A stretch of DNA of 64,000 bases from Persicaria tinctoria (GCA_037127255.1 JBANSL010000010.1:28724620-28788619); one strand, 5' to 3'. Counted from the first letter of the stretch, positions 1 to 12,800 are shown. Notes: generated by a model from the letters alone, not told the origin. Made by a program: numbers and translations.

Positions 1-181
1 TACTTAAATTTTAGCCTAAATCTCTTGAATTGGTAGATAAAGAGCGGTCATTCCGGGGTTCGAACCGAAAAACTTTGGTAGGGTAAACTTTTTATAGTGA
101 CTGGCCCCACCACTTCGTGGAATCTCGCCCGCCCCTATATTACGGGCTGGCTTCGCTACTGGTTGCGGCGTATGTCAAGCC
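1..181. other. Left-edge unclassified DNA with a Pol III B-box-like word
   Basis: No gene is visible. Around 57-67 the word GGTTCGAACC matches the B-box core of tRNA genes and tRNA-derived SINEs, but I see no convincing A-box or cloverleaf. It may be part of a SINE cut by the window edge or by the neighbouring copia element. Confidence 0.25.
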
Positions 182-863
182 TGTTGGTGCGATTTGTGAA
201 ATGTAGCCTCAATTTGATTGTGAAAACCGCTTTGAAAATATGTGAAAACCCGTGTTTGATTTGCTGTGGCGTGGTATAAAAAAGACCACTGCCTTAGAAG
301 CGAAATCGCCCCAACACCACGGTGCAGGTCGGCTACTGGCGTCGCCCCCCAAGGATACACAATGGCTTCTCAGGCGTGCACTCGCCATCGTAGCAAAGGA
401 ACCACCCAGGACCCAGAACGGTTGCAGAAGAAGAAGAGAGAAGGAGGAGATTGAGTTACTCTGTGTTGAAAATTGAAGGGAGAACGTCGGTTTGAAACAG
501 AAGAAGGGACTCTCCACCTCGCTGAGATCTCGGAAAAGATCAAAACCGTTTTTAAAACGTTTGACAGAGTTGAATTAGTCAAAACCCTAATTCAACACTA
601 TCCGAGGCCTTTTAATGGATAAAATTAAAACCCGACGTAAAATGTGGCCAGCACCCCACCACGCACGTGTCACGAACACGGACCGGACCGGCGGCGGTGG
701 TGGTGGTGCGCGCGTGTGGGACCCCTATCCCAACTCTCAATAACCCCTTGAAAAACTCCTCCTTAAAAACAATTCCCTTACCCCTTTTGTAATCAACGTG
801 GGACTTTAAAAGAAGTTCAAAAGACACATTTGAAAACCCCCCCACATGAACATTTCTCCAACA
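182..863 (-). repeat. 3' LTR of the copia element
   Basis: 682 bp, nearly colinear with 5528-6197 by eye and bounded by TGTTGG...CCAACA. On the minus strand it follows the polypurine run at 864-876. It differs from its partner by scattered substitutions and small indels, for example near 690-715, so the insertion is not brand new. Confidence 0.9.
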
Positions 864-1400
864 GTCCCCCACAAATGTGAGGAACTAGGATTTTAAGACA
901 AAAACATCGTTCTGAGCTGGTTTCGTGGAGAAAGTACTTAAATGCTGGTGAACGAATCTTGAACCAACACATAGTGAAGCTGAGTATCTCGCAAGTCATA
1001 GAAGTGAACGAATCTTGAACATCCAGAGTCGCAAGTTGACCTCAACAGCACATACCTTCACCACTGCCCTGGTGGTTCCGCGATCTGACTGTCAACTGTA
1101 ATAGTCATCTCATACCTTGGGTGCTGAAGAGTGCTATAGAAAGACAACCCTAGTCTTCCATAGAAGGCGACCAACCCTTCACACTCTCGTAGGTGATTCC
1201 ATCAAGTCCTTCTCAATAGGACCACCCTTACAGGGCTATGGTATCATTAAGAGCACAAGGCTCAACCTCTACAGTTTTCGGTGAATCCATCAAGTCCTTC
1301 TCAATAGGACCACCCAACTCTGGGCTATGGACTCATTAAGAGTTCTAGACTCATCCTTTCTCATACACCTGTCCTGGGAATGGGTATGGTGTATCTCAGC
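864..1400 (-). other. copia 3' untranslated region with polypurine tract and an imperfect direct repeat
   Basis: Read on the minus strand, 876-864 is TTTGTGGGGGAC directly before the LTR, the expected plus-strand primer. The rest is non-coding. A block containing CCATCAAGTCCTTCTCAATA occurs twice (near 1199 and 1284), giving an imperfect tandem unit of about 85 bp. A GAACGAATCTTGAAC word also repeats (near 950 and 1007). Confidence 0.7.
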
Positions 1401-3467
1401 TCACGTGGGTTTGAGCCCCATTCCCTTAGACGATTCAAGGACCATCCTTCTGTTCAGCCCTTTCATCAACGGATCTGCCAGATTCCTCTCAGACTTCACA
1501 TACTCCAAGCAAATGACACCGGTAGCAATCAACTGTCTCACAACTTCATGTCTAATCCGTATGTGTCTCTTCTTGCCATTGTAAGTATTGTTGTTAGCTA
1601 CACAAATAGCAGATCGTGAGTCACAATGTAGAGAAATAGTTGGGGTCTTATGCCCCCACAAAGGTAAGTCAGCCAATAAGCTTCTCAACCACTCAGCCTC
1701 TTGACCAGCTAAATCTAATGCTATGAACTCAGATTCCATAGTTGATCTAGCAATGCAAGTTTGTTTTGATGACTTCCATGATATAGCACAACCACATAAA
1801 GTGAACACATAACCACTAGTGGAGCTAACCTCATCATTGTCAGTGACCCAGTTTGCATCACAGTATCCCTCTAAAGCATGGGGATAACCCACATAATGTA
1901 AACCCCAATCAAAGGTGCCCTTAAGATATCTCAATAATCTATTAAGTGCAATCCAATGCTCACTACTGGGGTTATGAGTATATCTACCGAGTCTACTAAC
2001 ATCATATGCAATATCAGGCCGAGTATAGTTCATCAGAAACATTAAACTCCCAATTATTTTAGCATACTCATTTTGGGACACACCAATTCCAAAATTTTTC
2101 TTCAATTGCATGCTAGCATCATAAGGAGTTCTAACTGGCACAACATCAAATTTATCAAACCTTTTCAACATTTTCTCTACATAATGAGGTTGTGATAAAA
2201 TGAAGCCATTTTCTTTTCTAGTTACTTTAACTCCTAGAATGACATCAGCTTCACCCATGTCTTTCATCTCAAACTTAGATGACAAAAACTGTTTGGTTGT
2301 GTTTATAGCATTTATGTGTGATCCAAATAACAACATGTCATCCACATATAAACATATAATCACACAATCAGCACCAAACCTCTTAGAATAGACACAAGCA
2401 TCAGATCCGTTTACCTCAAATCCAAAGCTTAGGATAATTGTGTGAAACTTCTTATACCATTGCTTTGGTGCTTGCTTGAGTCCATACAATGACTTCTGTA
2501 GCTTGCACACTTTGTTTTCCTGTCCTGGAACAATGCACCCTGGAGGCTGTTCCATATAAATTTCCTCATTTAGATCACCATTCAAAAATGCAGTTTTGAC
2601 ATCCATATGATGAACAAGCATTTTATGGCTAGAAGCCAAAGCAAACAATGCACGAATGGTAGCAATTTTTGCAACAGGAGAATAAGTGTCAAAGAAGTCA
2701 ATGCCATATCTCTGAGTGAATCCTCTTATAACTAATCTTGCCTTATATCTATCCACTGAGCCATCCACTTTAAGCTTCTTCTTAAAGATCCACTTACAAC
2801 TAATGGCTCTATTTCCTTTAGGCATATCAACTAGTTCCCATGTGTGATTAGACATAATGGATTCTATCTCACTGTTAATAGCGTATTTCCAGAAACTAGC
2901 ATCTAGGGAACTTATTGCCTCATCATAGGTCTTAGGATCATCTTCTATCATATGAAGACTAATGAACGTCTCATCTAGTTCATTTAAATCATTCAGTTCA
3001 ACTAGAAATGCAGTCACAAAATCAGGACCAAAACTAGTTTCCTTCCTACGCCTTTTACTTTTCCTAGGTTCATCATGATCAGCATGAGCATTAGGCACAA
3101 CAGTATTAGGCATGGATGAAGATACATCATGAGATGAAGAATCATTAGTAGGCAATGCAAATTTCTTTAAAGGAAACACATGCTCAAAGAAAACAACATC
3201 ACGATATTCACACAAGGTACGATCACTCAAGAACATAAAACGATATGCAACACTGTTATCAGCATAACCAATCATAATTGCATCAAAAGTCTTAGATCCA
3301 ATAGTATCAACTTTGAACGAAGGTAACCCCACCTTAGCTAGACACCCCCACACCTTTAAGAATTTCAGATTAGGCAGATGCTCTTTCCAATGCTCATAAG
3401 GTGTCTTGTCAAGCTTCTTGTGAGGTACCTTATTCAAAATATGATTTGCGGACAATACAGCTTCCCC
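1401..3467 (-). pseudogene. copia reverse transcriptase and RNase H segment
   Basis: Codes for the C-terminal half of the polyprotein. Counting from the TTG codon at 3455, the segment has about 684 residues. The RT shows KTAFLNGDL near 287-295, SLYGLKQAP near 322-330 and the catalytic YVDD at 370-373. The RNase H acidic residues appear in YCDANW (D533), STMESEF (E574), HCDSRSA (D612) and LADPLMKG (D661). All main catalytic motifs are present and the frame is open to the natural stop at 1401. It is separated from the integrase only by an in-frame TAA at 3470-3468, so it has no start of its own and is a fragment of a polyprotein rather than a gene. It would copy element RNA inside the virus-like particle. 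Confidence 0.93.
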
Positions 3468-4310
3468 TTACATGTTATCAGGCAAACCAGAACTAGAAAG
3501 CACAACATTCATCATTTCCTTTAAAGTTATGTTTTTCCTTTCAGCAATACCATTTTGCTGTGGGCTATAGGGAGCTGTAAATTCATGAATAATGCCATTT
3601 TGCCCACAGAACTCTCTCAAAGAATGAGTGACATATTCACCGCCTCTATTAGATCGAAGCCTTTTAATCTTTCGATTTAATTGGTTTTCTACTTCAGCTT
3701 TATACACATAAAACATGCTTTCTGCTTCATCTTTAGACCTAAGAAAGTATACCTTAGTATATCTAGAATGGTCATCCACAAATGTGATATAGTAGCGCTT
3801 GTCACCTCTACTCTCAGTGTTCTTAAAATCAGCCAAATCAGAATGGACTAACTCCAGCAATTCAGTTGTCATTTCTAACACCGTTTTAAAAGGTTGTTTA
3901 TGAAATTTGGCCTCAACACATATTTCACATTTGCTATGGTCATGTTTTGATAGGCTAGGAATCAAACCCATATCATGCAATCGACATACAGATTTTGCAT
4001 TCACATGTCCTAGTCTAGCATGCCATAGATCAACAGACTCAGCAATATAAGCAGAAGTAGAAGCATTCTCATTATTCTCAATCATGGTCTCAAGCACATA
4101 CAGAAAATTAGCCATATAAGCCTTTCCTACAAATTCTCCATTTTGGGTTAAAACCATTTTGCCAGCATCAGTCACTTGCTTAATTCCAGCTATCTCAAGC
4201 AAACCACATGAAATCAGATTTCGGCGCAGAGAAGGAATATAAAGCACATTCACTAGGGTAAGAGACTTCCCTGAGGTGAGCTTGAGAGCAACCTTCCCTT
4301 TGCCTAGCAC
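3468..4310 (-). pseudogene. copia integrase segment, catalytic Asp changed
   Basis: Integrase inserts the cDNA copy into the genome. Numbering from the first Met of this 280-residue piece, the N-terminal zinc-binding HHCC motif is H97, H102, C128, C131. The catalytic triad region reads D158 (HSDLADF), then RSNRGGEY, then E257 (NGIAERKN). Family members normally have Asp in the second position (SDRGGEY); here it is Asn221, which should abolish catalysis. That change is a simple G-to-A transition. The piece ends at an in-frame TAA (3470-3468) in a stretch that normally continues into the RT domain. Confidence 0.9.
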
Positions 4311-4475
4311 TCAAGAGATGCTCGAGTTGCCCATGTAGACCTGGTCGATGTCTATAGCATCCTCAAACTCAGCAAACAGGTCCTTGTTGGCGCAGAAGTG
4401 TCGAGTAGCTCCACTGTCCAGGAGCCAATCGACCTGGCCGTCTACATGGTTGACCTCAATGATCATTGCTATCAG
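4311..4475 (-). pseudogene. copia protease segment
   Basis: Between two in-frame stops the frame reads WLLDSGATRHF, the aspartic protease active site D-S-G-A, followed by the usual stretch leading into integrase. It is bounded by a TAG at 4478-4476 and a TGA near 4313. It lies in the same frame as gag and integrase, so the stops and not frameshifts break it. The enzyme would process the polyprotein. Confidence 0.8.
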
Positions 4476-5048
4476 CTAGTTGTTGTCCTGGACAACATTG
4501 GATTGCTGCTGGGCTGAAGCTGCGGGCTTGTTCTGCTGCTGTCCTTGGTTCTGGATGTCAGCCCGATTGCGACACTGCCAAGCCTTGTGGCCTGGCTTGC
4601 CACAGACATAGCAGCCGATTCCAGTGCCTCCCTGTTTCTGCTGCTGCTCGTCCGGCTGATTGCCAGACTTCTTGAACTTCTGACCTTTCTTAGGTTTCAT
4701 GTTTGGCTTAGAACCTCCAGACTTGTTTCCCTGCTTGGACCTATCAGATTTCACAGAAGATTCAACCAGATTAGCCTTCACAGTATCAACAGATTTAGGC
4801 TTAGGTTTGTCTTTGAGGCGATTAGCCTCTTCGATCTTCATGTGACCGACGAGCTCTTCCAGGGTCAGATCCTTCTTTTTGTGCTTTAGATAGTTGCGAT
4901 AGCCACCCCACGAGTCAGGCAACTTTTCGATCAGAAAATTCGCCTGTAGGATCTCGCACATCTTCATACCCTCGGAGAGTATGTCAGCCACCAGATTCTC
5001 ATACTCGTGCACCTGGTCCATGATTGGTTTATCATCGATCGTCTTGAA
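4476..5048 (-). pseudogene. copia gag, C-terminal part with zinc knuckle
   Basis: Contains a CCHC nucleocapsid knuckle, CYVCGKPGHKAWQC (C-X2-C-X4-H-X4-C), after a Lys-rich linker. It is followed by a Gln/Asn-rich tail that runs into the protease after an in-frame TAG. Upstream it continues gag, separated by another in-frame TAG at about 5051-5049. Its role would be RNA packaging. Confidence 0.88.
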
Positions 5049-5498
5049 CTACATAAACTTTCCAACAACATACTTCTTTTTCCCTGCATCGTCAGCCCCA
5101 TATTTCTTCTCCAGCAGATCCCAAATAAATTTAGCAGATTTATGAACAGAGATCAGATCAAAAATAGGGTTCGAGACATGGCTGAGAAGATGGCCTCGCA
5201 CGGACTTATTATCGGACTCGTACTGTTTAGCCTGAGCGAGGTCATCATCAATAACCTTCTTACCCTTGTTGACATCATCTCCATCGTCATCAACGACGAC
5301 AGTCTTACCCTTGTTGTCGCCGAAAGTAGTGGAAGAGGAGGTTGCCGCAACCGCAGGGGCCTCCTGAAGGAGGACGTAGTCGACCTCCAATTGCTCGAAG
5401 AAGATGAGCATCTTCTGCGACCACCGCTTGTAATTTGTCCCATCCAGCGGCTCCAATTTTGACAGATCCAGGAGCGGTTTGAAGAACTGAAACGCCAT
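5049..5498 (-). pseudogene. copia gag, N-terminal part
   Basis: The Met at 5498 starts MAFQFFKPLLDLSKLEPLDG, where LDGTNYKRW is the typical beginning of plant copia gag. I prefer this start to the upstream Met at 5558, which lies inside the LTR. There are 29 bp between the LTR edge and this ATG. It stops at TAG 5051-5049, after which the same frame continues as gag. Confidence 0.85.
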
Positions 5499-5527
5499 CG
5501 CAGAAACAAAGAATTTCGCTTCTAAAT

Positions 5528-6197
5528 TGTTGGTGCGATTTGCGAAATGTAGCCTCAATTTGATTGTGAAAACCGCTTTGAAAATCTGTGAAAACCCGTC
5601 TTTGATTTGCTGTGGCGTGATATAAAGAAGACCACTGCCTTAGAAGCAAAATCGCCCCCGACACCACGGTGCAGGTCGGCTACTGGCGTCGCCCCCCAAG
5701 GATACACAGCGGCTTCTCAGGCGTGCACTCGCCGTCGAAGCAAAGGAGCCACCTAGGACCCAGAACGGTTGCAGAAGAAGAAGAGAGAAGGAGGAGATTG
5801 AGTTACTCTGTGTTGAAAACTGAAGGGAGAACGTCGGTTTTAAACAGAAGAAGGGACGCTCCACCTCGCTGAGATCTCGGAAAAGATCAAAACCGTTTTT
5901 AAAACGTTTGACAGAGTTGAATTAGTCAAAACCCTAATTCAACACTATCCGAGGCCTTTTAATGGATAATATTAAAACCCGACGTAAAATGTGACCACCA
6001 CCCCACCGCGCTCGTGTCACAGACCGACGGCAGTGGTGGTGGTGTGCGCGTGTGGAACCCCTATCCCAACTCTCAATAACCCCTTGAAAAACTCCTCCTT
6101 AAAAACAATTCCCCAACGCCTTTTGTAATCAATGTGGGACTTTAAAAGAAGTTCAAAATGCACATTTGAAAACCCCCACATGCATATTTCTCCAACA
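5528..6197 (-). repeat. 5' LTR of the copia element
   Basis: 670 bp, partner of 182-863. On the minus strand the element's transcript would start here. The adjoining internal sequence (5527 downward) shows no tRNA-iMet complement, so the primer used is not recognised. Confidence 0.9.
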
Positions 6198-6770
6198 ACC
6201 ATAGTTACCCGATGATGTTTGGGATCACTTAGATCCTCTCCTAAATACATATATGCATGCATCCCCAAATCCAAACTAGTTTCCAGTTCGAATGTTTATA
6301 AGGATGTACTATAAAGCTACGGAGTACATATAGGGTTCGTATGGGACGGAGTTAATAAACTGACTAAAATTATAAACAGGGTAAAATTTATAAACTGTTG
6401 GTAAAAGTAGTTAAAAATTTATGAAAAAATATAAACTCCGTATGGGGCGAAAAACAGTTTATTTGTAAAAAGTGGAGTTTATTTGGTTTTTATTAGGGGT
6501 ATTGTGGTACTTTCAAACCAAATAAGATAAAAGAGGAGGGGTAAATTTGTAATTGTAGAAAAATAAACCCCTAAATAAGCTACATTGGCCGGCTTTTAAT
6601 TAAACCACAAATTTTAACCGGTTTCTTATTTTTTTTTGCTCCCATACCACCAATAAGCCGGTTAAATTGTATAACACCTCCAAGATTATAATTTCAACCG
6701 GTTACTTCTTGGCAACCATACACAGCCATAATAACCCCCATAACTCATAATAATCTAGTTTGTCAAATCT
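6198..6770. other. AT-rich non-coding stretch, possible MITE
   Basis: No gene. The stretch from about 6330 to 6735 has weak inverted-repeat ends (GGGTTCGTATGG on the left; CCATACACAGCC on the right, read on the plus strand) and many short inverted words. The ends match only partly and no clean TSD is present, so a MITE is possible but not shown. Confidence 0.2.
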
Positions 6771-7660
6771 TGACCGATCGGAGTGAGTGTACCTGGTTTT
6801 TTAGTCTGATTCTTCCCTAGATAACTAAACTCAATTAACCATATTTACACAAAAGCATTCGAGCACTCGATTAATTCAACAAACTTGAACCAAAAGAAGC
6901 AAAATAAGTGTCGCATGCAACTCAACTATTTAATACGTTTTTTATACATACAAATTGGCCTTTTCAAATATTAGAACACAAAACAAATTGAAGCGATAAT
7001 AGATCTAAAATTGTACCTCAATTTGATTGTTTGGAAACCTCTCGGGATGAGTGTGTTCCCATAAACAACGCTAATCACGAAGTCCGATTTTTGAATCCCG
7101 TTCCATCGGGTCCCGAGATCAAGTAGAACATAAGTGAATTCGGGTGATCAGGCTTACCTGAGATACGCGACGAGGTTACGGTCCGCGTACTATAACTTGT
7201 GCCGATCCGAGCTTGGGCTATCCACACCCTACCTTGCTCCCTCGGACTACGCTAAGTGTCGGTCCTCGCTGGTCGAGACTAACCCCAATTGAAAGGGAGC
7301 GCTCTAAGCCCATGAATCCGTCCTAATGCCCTTCGAGACCCCCCCCCGGATGTAGTCTTCGGTCTTTATTTATAAGCAAGGCACGAGGTGGCATGGGTAA
7401 CACTTGTTGGCTAGAATAGGACACGTGTCCTTGCTACTGGCATAGTGGGGTTTTCCACATTTATACGAGTCTTCAGTCCGCGGATGGTTTCCCAGCCGTG
7501 GATGGCTTGAGCCTGAATCTCGACTCGATCGCATCCGCCCATTTTCCACGTCTACACCGTGCACATGAGGTTCTATTTGTATAGCGGGGAATCTTATCCA
7601 TGGTCGTGTTTACTCAAGTTTACTTCTGGTGGAGTAAATATTACTATATATGTTGGTGCA
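6771..7660. other. Unclassified non-coding DNA
   Basis: No supported gene. A TATAAATAAAG word on the minus strand (near 7364-7374) could be a promoter of a retrotransposon LTR lying in minus orientation, but I found no second copy to define borders. Confidence 0.3.
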
Positions 7661-8240
7661 TCGTCAAGATGGTGATCAGAGATGTCGTCCTATCTAATTC
7701 TTTATGTAAACAAGAATGGGAATAATAAGAATTAGCAGCCCAAGGATCGAGAAACCAGCCATGTTGAGATGAGCAGGGTGAAACTATCCATCAACCATAT
7801 TCTTCCTCTATCACTATTCTCTACTATTTAGTTGTTACTTTGATCACTTCTGCTTTAAATTGCACTCTCAATCACTACTTTGCTATACCCTATTTCTCTC
7901 TCTTGTCTCTTTTCTTGGTCTTTATTCTGATTGCTAGTAGTGAAGCTCTGATGTATAAAATCTGCACCATAATTTTGAAGAAGATTCCCCTCAAGTCCAT
8001 GGATGTTCTCCAAACCTTCCTGCAAAGAAGATGAAAGAGATGAGGCGGGGCTCCCTCCCCCGGAAGAGCCTCCGACGCTCAAGTCAGAGTTTATCGGCTG
8101 CCAGAAATGCCCTCTACCAAACCCTAAATAATCCTCCCTTTATACATAATGAGATTAGGATTTAATTAAATATTACTAGGTAAAAGACTATTGTGCCCCC
8201 GGGTTCTCTATGGGTTTATTTTAGCCCTATCAGAAACGCA
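7661..8240 (-). repeat. Probable Ty3/gypsy LTR fragment (R/U5 region)
   Basis: On the minus strand a TATA-like word (ATGTATAAAGG near 8140) is followed by GACTTGAGCGTCGGAGG (near 8082-8066), a phrase I recall from R/U5 regions of several plant gypsy LTRs. No partner LTR is present, so borders are approximate and the element is a remnant or solo LTR. Confidence 0.4.
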
Positions 8241-8656
8241 CGAAACACGTGCTCTCTGTGGGATCGACACATTGGAGCGGGGTGATGCGGCTGAAGCCGA
8301 AGTAGGTTAGTCAAAGCCGGTGTTGCCTCGCCCCCTCCATGTTGCCGCCGACATACCCGAGCTCCACTGCGATGCTTGTTTTGGCAGCGCTTCTATGTTG
8401 TTGTAGCTACGGAATACCTTATATTTGGAAATTCTTTTTCGGGTCTCGACCAAATTATAACCCTTTTTGGGTTGGGGGCTTTATTGGTTCGTGCGTCTTC
8501 GCCCCCATCTTCAATCTCCTTGCCTAATTTGTGCTTCTTCTTCCCCAAATCGAGGCTCCTCTTTCTGGCAAGCCGAGCAATCCACCGTCGAATACCATCG
8601 AGCTGTGGTTCTCGTTCATTGACCGTGCGCCTATGCCCGCTTCATTGGCAGGCCGC
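8241..8656. other. Unclassified GC-richer DNA
   Basis: Short open frames (for example 8339-8527) lack any recognisable motif and look incidental. I see no repeat partner elsewhere in the window. Confidence 0.25.
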
Positions 8657-9812
8657 TGATAATGCATATCTTAGATATGCATTTTTAGGCTAGTTAGGTT
8701 GCATTTAGGTCATAATTTGTAGTTAAATTGCATCTTGTGATTATTTTAGAAGAATTCGGATTCTGCGCGAATTTGTGATTATTTTGTAGATTGAATCTGA
8801 ATACCATTGAGAGATGCAATATCTTGGAGAGGAGATGCAAATTACATTGGAAAGAAGAAATAATTGAAGAAAAGAAAGAAAGAAAGAAGAAATTGGAGCT
8901 GCTCACGACTTTGTCAAGAGGACTTGGCAGCGAGCTATGCCGCGGCCGCAACACAATGCTGCGCCAGCAGCCACGACCGCAACATGTGCCGCGGCCGCCG
9001 CATTTGTCACCAGAGCGTCGCGTTTTATTTTATTGAAACCCTAGTTTGCTATTTCGTTTTGTAGTTCGGCTTAGACTTTTTAAGGCCGATTTTAATTAGT
9101 TTTCACTCACTTCTATTCTATTCCATGTTCTATAGACAATTAGAGATTGAATGATGTTTTCCATAAGGAACTAAACTATCTGTTCTGTCTATAATTTGAA
9201 GCTTTATTTGGATTGATTGTGAATTTCTAATTTTCGTTCCTCGTTTCCTATATTTGAATGCTTCAACTTCTTTGTACTTGATTGTTTATTGTTTTGTTCT
9301 TTCTTGTCTGGCGAACTTGTTAGATCAATTCAATTACTAGGGTTCTGTAGATTCTTGGTTGTGAACCTTAACCCGAGTAGCAAACTTGTTCCTTTAGGGC
9401 TGGTTGAACTAATTGAATAAGTAGGAAGTTGGATGTGTATTTAAATCCCTCTTTAGGGACTGCAAATACCTTGGCTAATCTATGAACTTAAATCTATCAA
9501 TTGGGTTAAATCCTTCTTTAGGGACTGTTCGATTGATAAGGGTTGCTAGGACTGGTTGGACTAGTAACTATATTAGGTCGGGACAAGGGTATTCATAGGA
9601 AATCTAAAATGACGAGAAGAAGTTACAACAATCGTTTCAAACCAAATAAAGTGGACAATTGTAGGTAGAATTGCTTCTCATAATTGTTTGAACCAAAATC
9701 ATTTATTCTTGCTTTCATCAATCCGCTTTGAGAAAAGGCGAATCTTTTACACTCTTAAACCCCCCCCCCCCATTTGGTTACTTAATCGGCACTTAAATCA
9801 TACTTGAGCAAC
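8657..9812 (+). repeat. Possible LTR of a Tat/Athila-type element, single copy
   Basis: Starts TGATAATGCATATC and can be read to an end near GAGCAACA, with the organisation of long plant gypsy LTRs: a purine-rich run (8866-8896), a promoter-to-leader zone, then a long AT-rich part with repeated TTTAGGGACTG words (9452, 9511). A poly-C run lies near 9765. No second LTR, primer site or TSD confirms it. Confidence 0.35.
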
Positions 9813-9817
9813 AAATG

Positions 9818-12800
9818 TGTAACGACCCGAGATTATGATTCTTGGGTTACGTTTCGAGGGATGAAACCCCTCGTTAGGATCTTGCGCCCCGAGTACAGAT
9901 TTAATGTTTGAAATTCTATCCTAACATTTTGAAGTGGGATTTCATACCCAAAATTCGAAGGGATCGTTGGAATCCACGGGGAAGTCCCTTGTACCTGTCA
10001 TATGTCTAAGCATGGAAAACCAGCAATCATGCAAATAACAGAACCAAGGTGTAATACAAGAGGGTGTATTTATTGAAATGTAAGGTTAAATCCAAATCGC
10101 CCAAGAGCCGGGTCAAATCCAAATCAATAAGCGTATTTATTGAAATGTAAGGTTAGACCATTTCTTTGCAATCGCCCAAGAGAGTTCCCACGTCACAGAA
10201 GCAAAGAACAATCATGCTGCAAAACAAACCTAAAAAAATATGTATGCGGGGCGGTGTCAGATCGAAGCCCTACGCAAAGTAATCCCAAACCAGCAGACAC
10301 ATACACACGCTAGTCCTAATAAAGATGCTTCTAGATGCAAGGCGAAATATTAACACACTAACATGCTCCTAAGATCAAGTGCATAAATATAATAAGGCCT
10401 TAGCACCGAATACCAAGTGGTATATCCCTCTCTCCACCCCCTTCCGATAGGACGGAGACTGGTCAGCTCGTGAATGCATTCCATTATAATCGGGCGGCAC
10501 GCATGCCCAACCCGCTCCTCAATAAAGCCCGCATGCATCTCATAATATAAGGAAGTTTCATGACTCGATTGACTCAGGACGGGACCCGATGGGACTAGGT
10601 CGTCCTATAGTTACTTCACAGATAACGACCGTTCTGTTTACAAAAGCAATGAGTAAATGAATGCTCAATCATGAGTGCAATCCTAGCAGGATACTACATG
10701 GCATGCTTTATTATGAATGCAAGCACCTAGTATGCACATGGCTACAAGCAGAGAGATCTCTTTTCGAATCTGAGTGAGCTCATATAGGAACTCACCTGGA
10801 AGTGCAGAACAACAAAATGCAACAACTAGTTATACAGGAAGCCAACATGTCATAGATGATCACCTAACACATATATAAGTAATATAAATAAGTCTACTCC
10901 TAATGTTACTTAAAGCATATAATATCGCACACAAGTCATCAAATTTATTCACCAAGTTAGGCAAGGTAAGTCATTTTCCCAAGATTTCTCAAAACTCTTT
11001 TAATACCTTAATTTAGATCGAATCACCATTGAAAACTCTTTCTCAAATCATCCAAAAATCCATTATTCTTTTAAATCAACTTATTTTATTATTTTATCAA
11101 AATAAATCCGACATGGTTAGGGTATTTCCAAAATTCCTCTTTTTTAATTTATTAAATCAACTCTGACCTTTGAAAACCTTTTTCGAAGTTCTCTTTTTTA
11201 AACTTCAAGTCCAATAATAATATTATATAATATTTGATTTGCAATTTATTTAATATTTATATAATATACACAATCTTAAAACTCATTTCCAAAACAATTA
11301 AGTCAAACAGGATCCATTAATAAAAGATCAACCGAGCCCATTTCATGTTCTGGATTTAAAACCAAAATTCGATAAACAGCCCAAATCAGTTTAAGAAGTA
11401 GAAAGGCCCGATACCCTATAAAAATCCGGCCCAAATATCCCAAATCAAATGCTCAGCTCACTCTTGGCCAAATCTGAAAATAAAAGAGAAAGAGGGCCCA
11501 GTGCTGGCTGACGTGGACGCGAGCTGGAGCGGGGCCCACGTCGTCTTCTTCCTCAGCCTTCCCTTGTTCTCCTAGCCTGGCCGTTGCTCGGCTGCTCTCG
11601 GCCTCGCTCTCCCAACGTCGTTCTCGCTTCCTCGGCTCCGACTTCCTCTCTCTCGCACCTCGCCGCTCTCGCTCTTCTCTCTCTCGCTATGACCCACAGC
11701 TCGCACTCTCAGCTCCCTCGCTTACCACTCACTCTCACCACCCCTGCTCTTGACCTCGCCGGACCCGCTCGCCCGCTCTCACTGCCGCCGGTTACTTCTA
11801 TCGGATATGGAACGAAAACACACAAGTAGTCCGAAACTAGGGATGGATAGAGGTTTAGGAAGCTCACCGACAAAATGGGCTCGATGGTGTCGCCAGGGTT
11901 CCGTCGGAGGTGCGATTCGGCTCCGGAGGCTCGGGGAAGCTTGGCGAACCTGGATCGAATGTGCTTGGTTATAAAGGTGAATCCTTTGTACGGTGTTGTT
12001 GCAGGAGGATGTGTCAAGTATGAAATATAAATAAAATATAAAGCAAACTGACTTCCTGTCTCAGCAAATAAATACAAGACTTCCTCCTATTGCAGTAGAA
12101 GGCAGTCATGATCGATCCACAAGGAAGCGTGTCAGCGCCCGCCTTTTCAGTTCTAAAACTCAATAGAAAATCAACCAAATAGAAAGAAATAACAGAGAGA
12201 AGCAGAAAATAAAGCAAAGCACATAAAACTGGTCGACATCGACCTAACAAACTCGATATCTAGTAATAAAATCGACCAATAGTAAGTCAATATCGAGTAG
12301 AACAGATACAGATCACAAAGGCAAAACTTGGTCGATTTCGACCAAACAACTCGACGTCGACCAAAAATATCGACTTGCAGAAACTCGATTTCGACTGGCA
12401 GAAACTCAAAACTCGAAACTTTGTGAATAAATCAGTGAAATAAAATACTTCCAAGATCAGGGTTTCAACACCACAACGATAACCATGTAAAATAACACAT
12501 AAAGGCATAAAAGATCATGCTTTTCATCAAATAACTTTCATTATTAACAAATAGGAATATAGAGGCTACCACATAAACCTTAATTGTTTCTAACCCTTTT
12601 TTCACATAATTAATCCAAGTTGTATTAAGATCACTTTCGCTTCAATAACACAAACAAGGATCACCTACAACTTTCGCAAAAGAATCATGCTCATAGGGAT
12701 AGAAAACGAATTGTATAAAAAGATCAAACCTTTACCGCAACACCTCACATGGTCACCGTCGGGCTCACCCCGACCCTAGAAGTTGGGTGACTACTCGCTC

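Larger units (their letters stand above)
182..6197 (-). mobile_element. Ty1/copia LTR retrotransposon with both LTRs, decayed by stop codons
   Basis: Two direct repeats (182-863 and 5528-6197) begin TGTTGG and end CCAACA. They flank a minus-strand gag-protease-integrase-RT-RNase H frame, and that gene order (integrase before RT) defines Ty1/copia. All coding pieces share one reading frame, with four in-frame stops and no frameshift. The five bases outside the two LTRs (AAGCC and ACCAT) do not match, so no TSD is visible. I do not see the usual TGGTATCAGAGC primer site next to the 5' LTR. The element could not make a full polyprotein without readthrough. Confidence 0.93.

Noticed and set aside
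5007..5462. 151-aa plus-strand frame opposite copia gag
   Set aside because: Antisense shadow of a well-identified gag sequence.
6330..6735. MITE with inverted ends
   Set aside because: Ends pair only partly and no TSD is seen; kept only as a weak possibility in the feature list.
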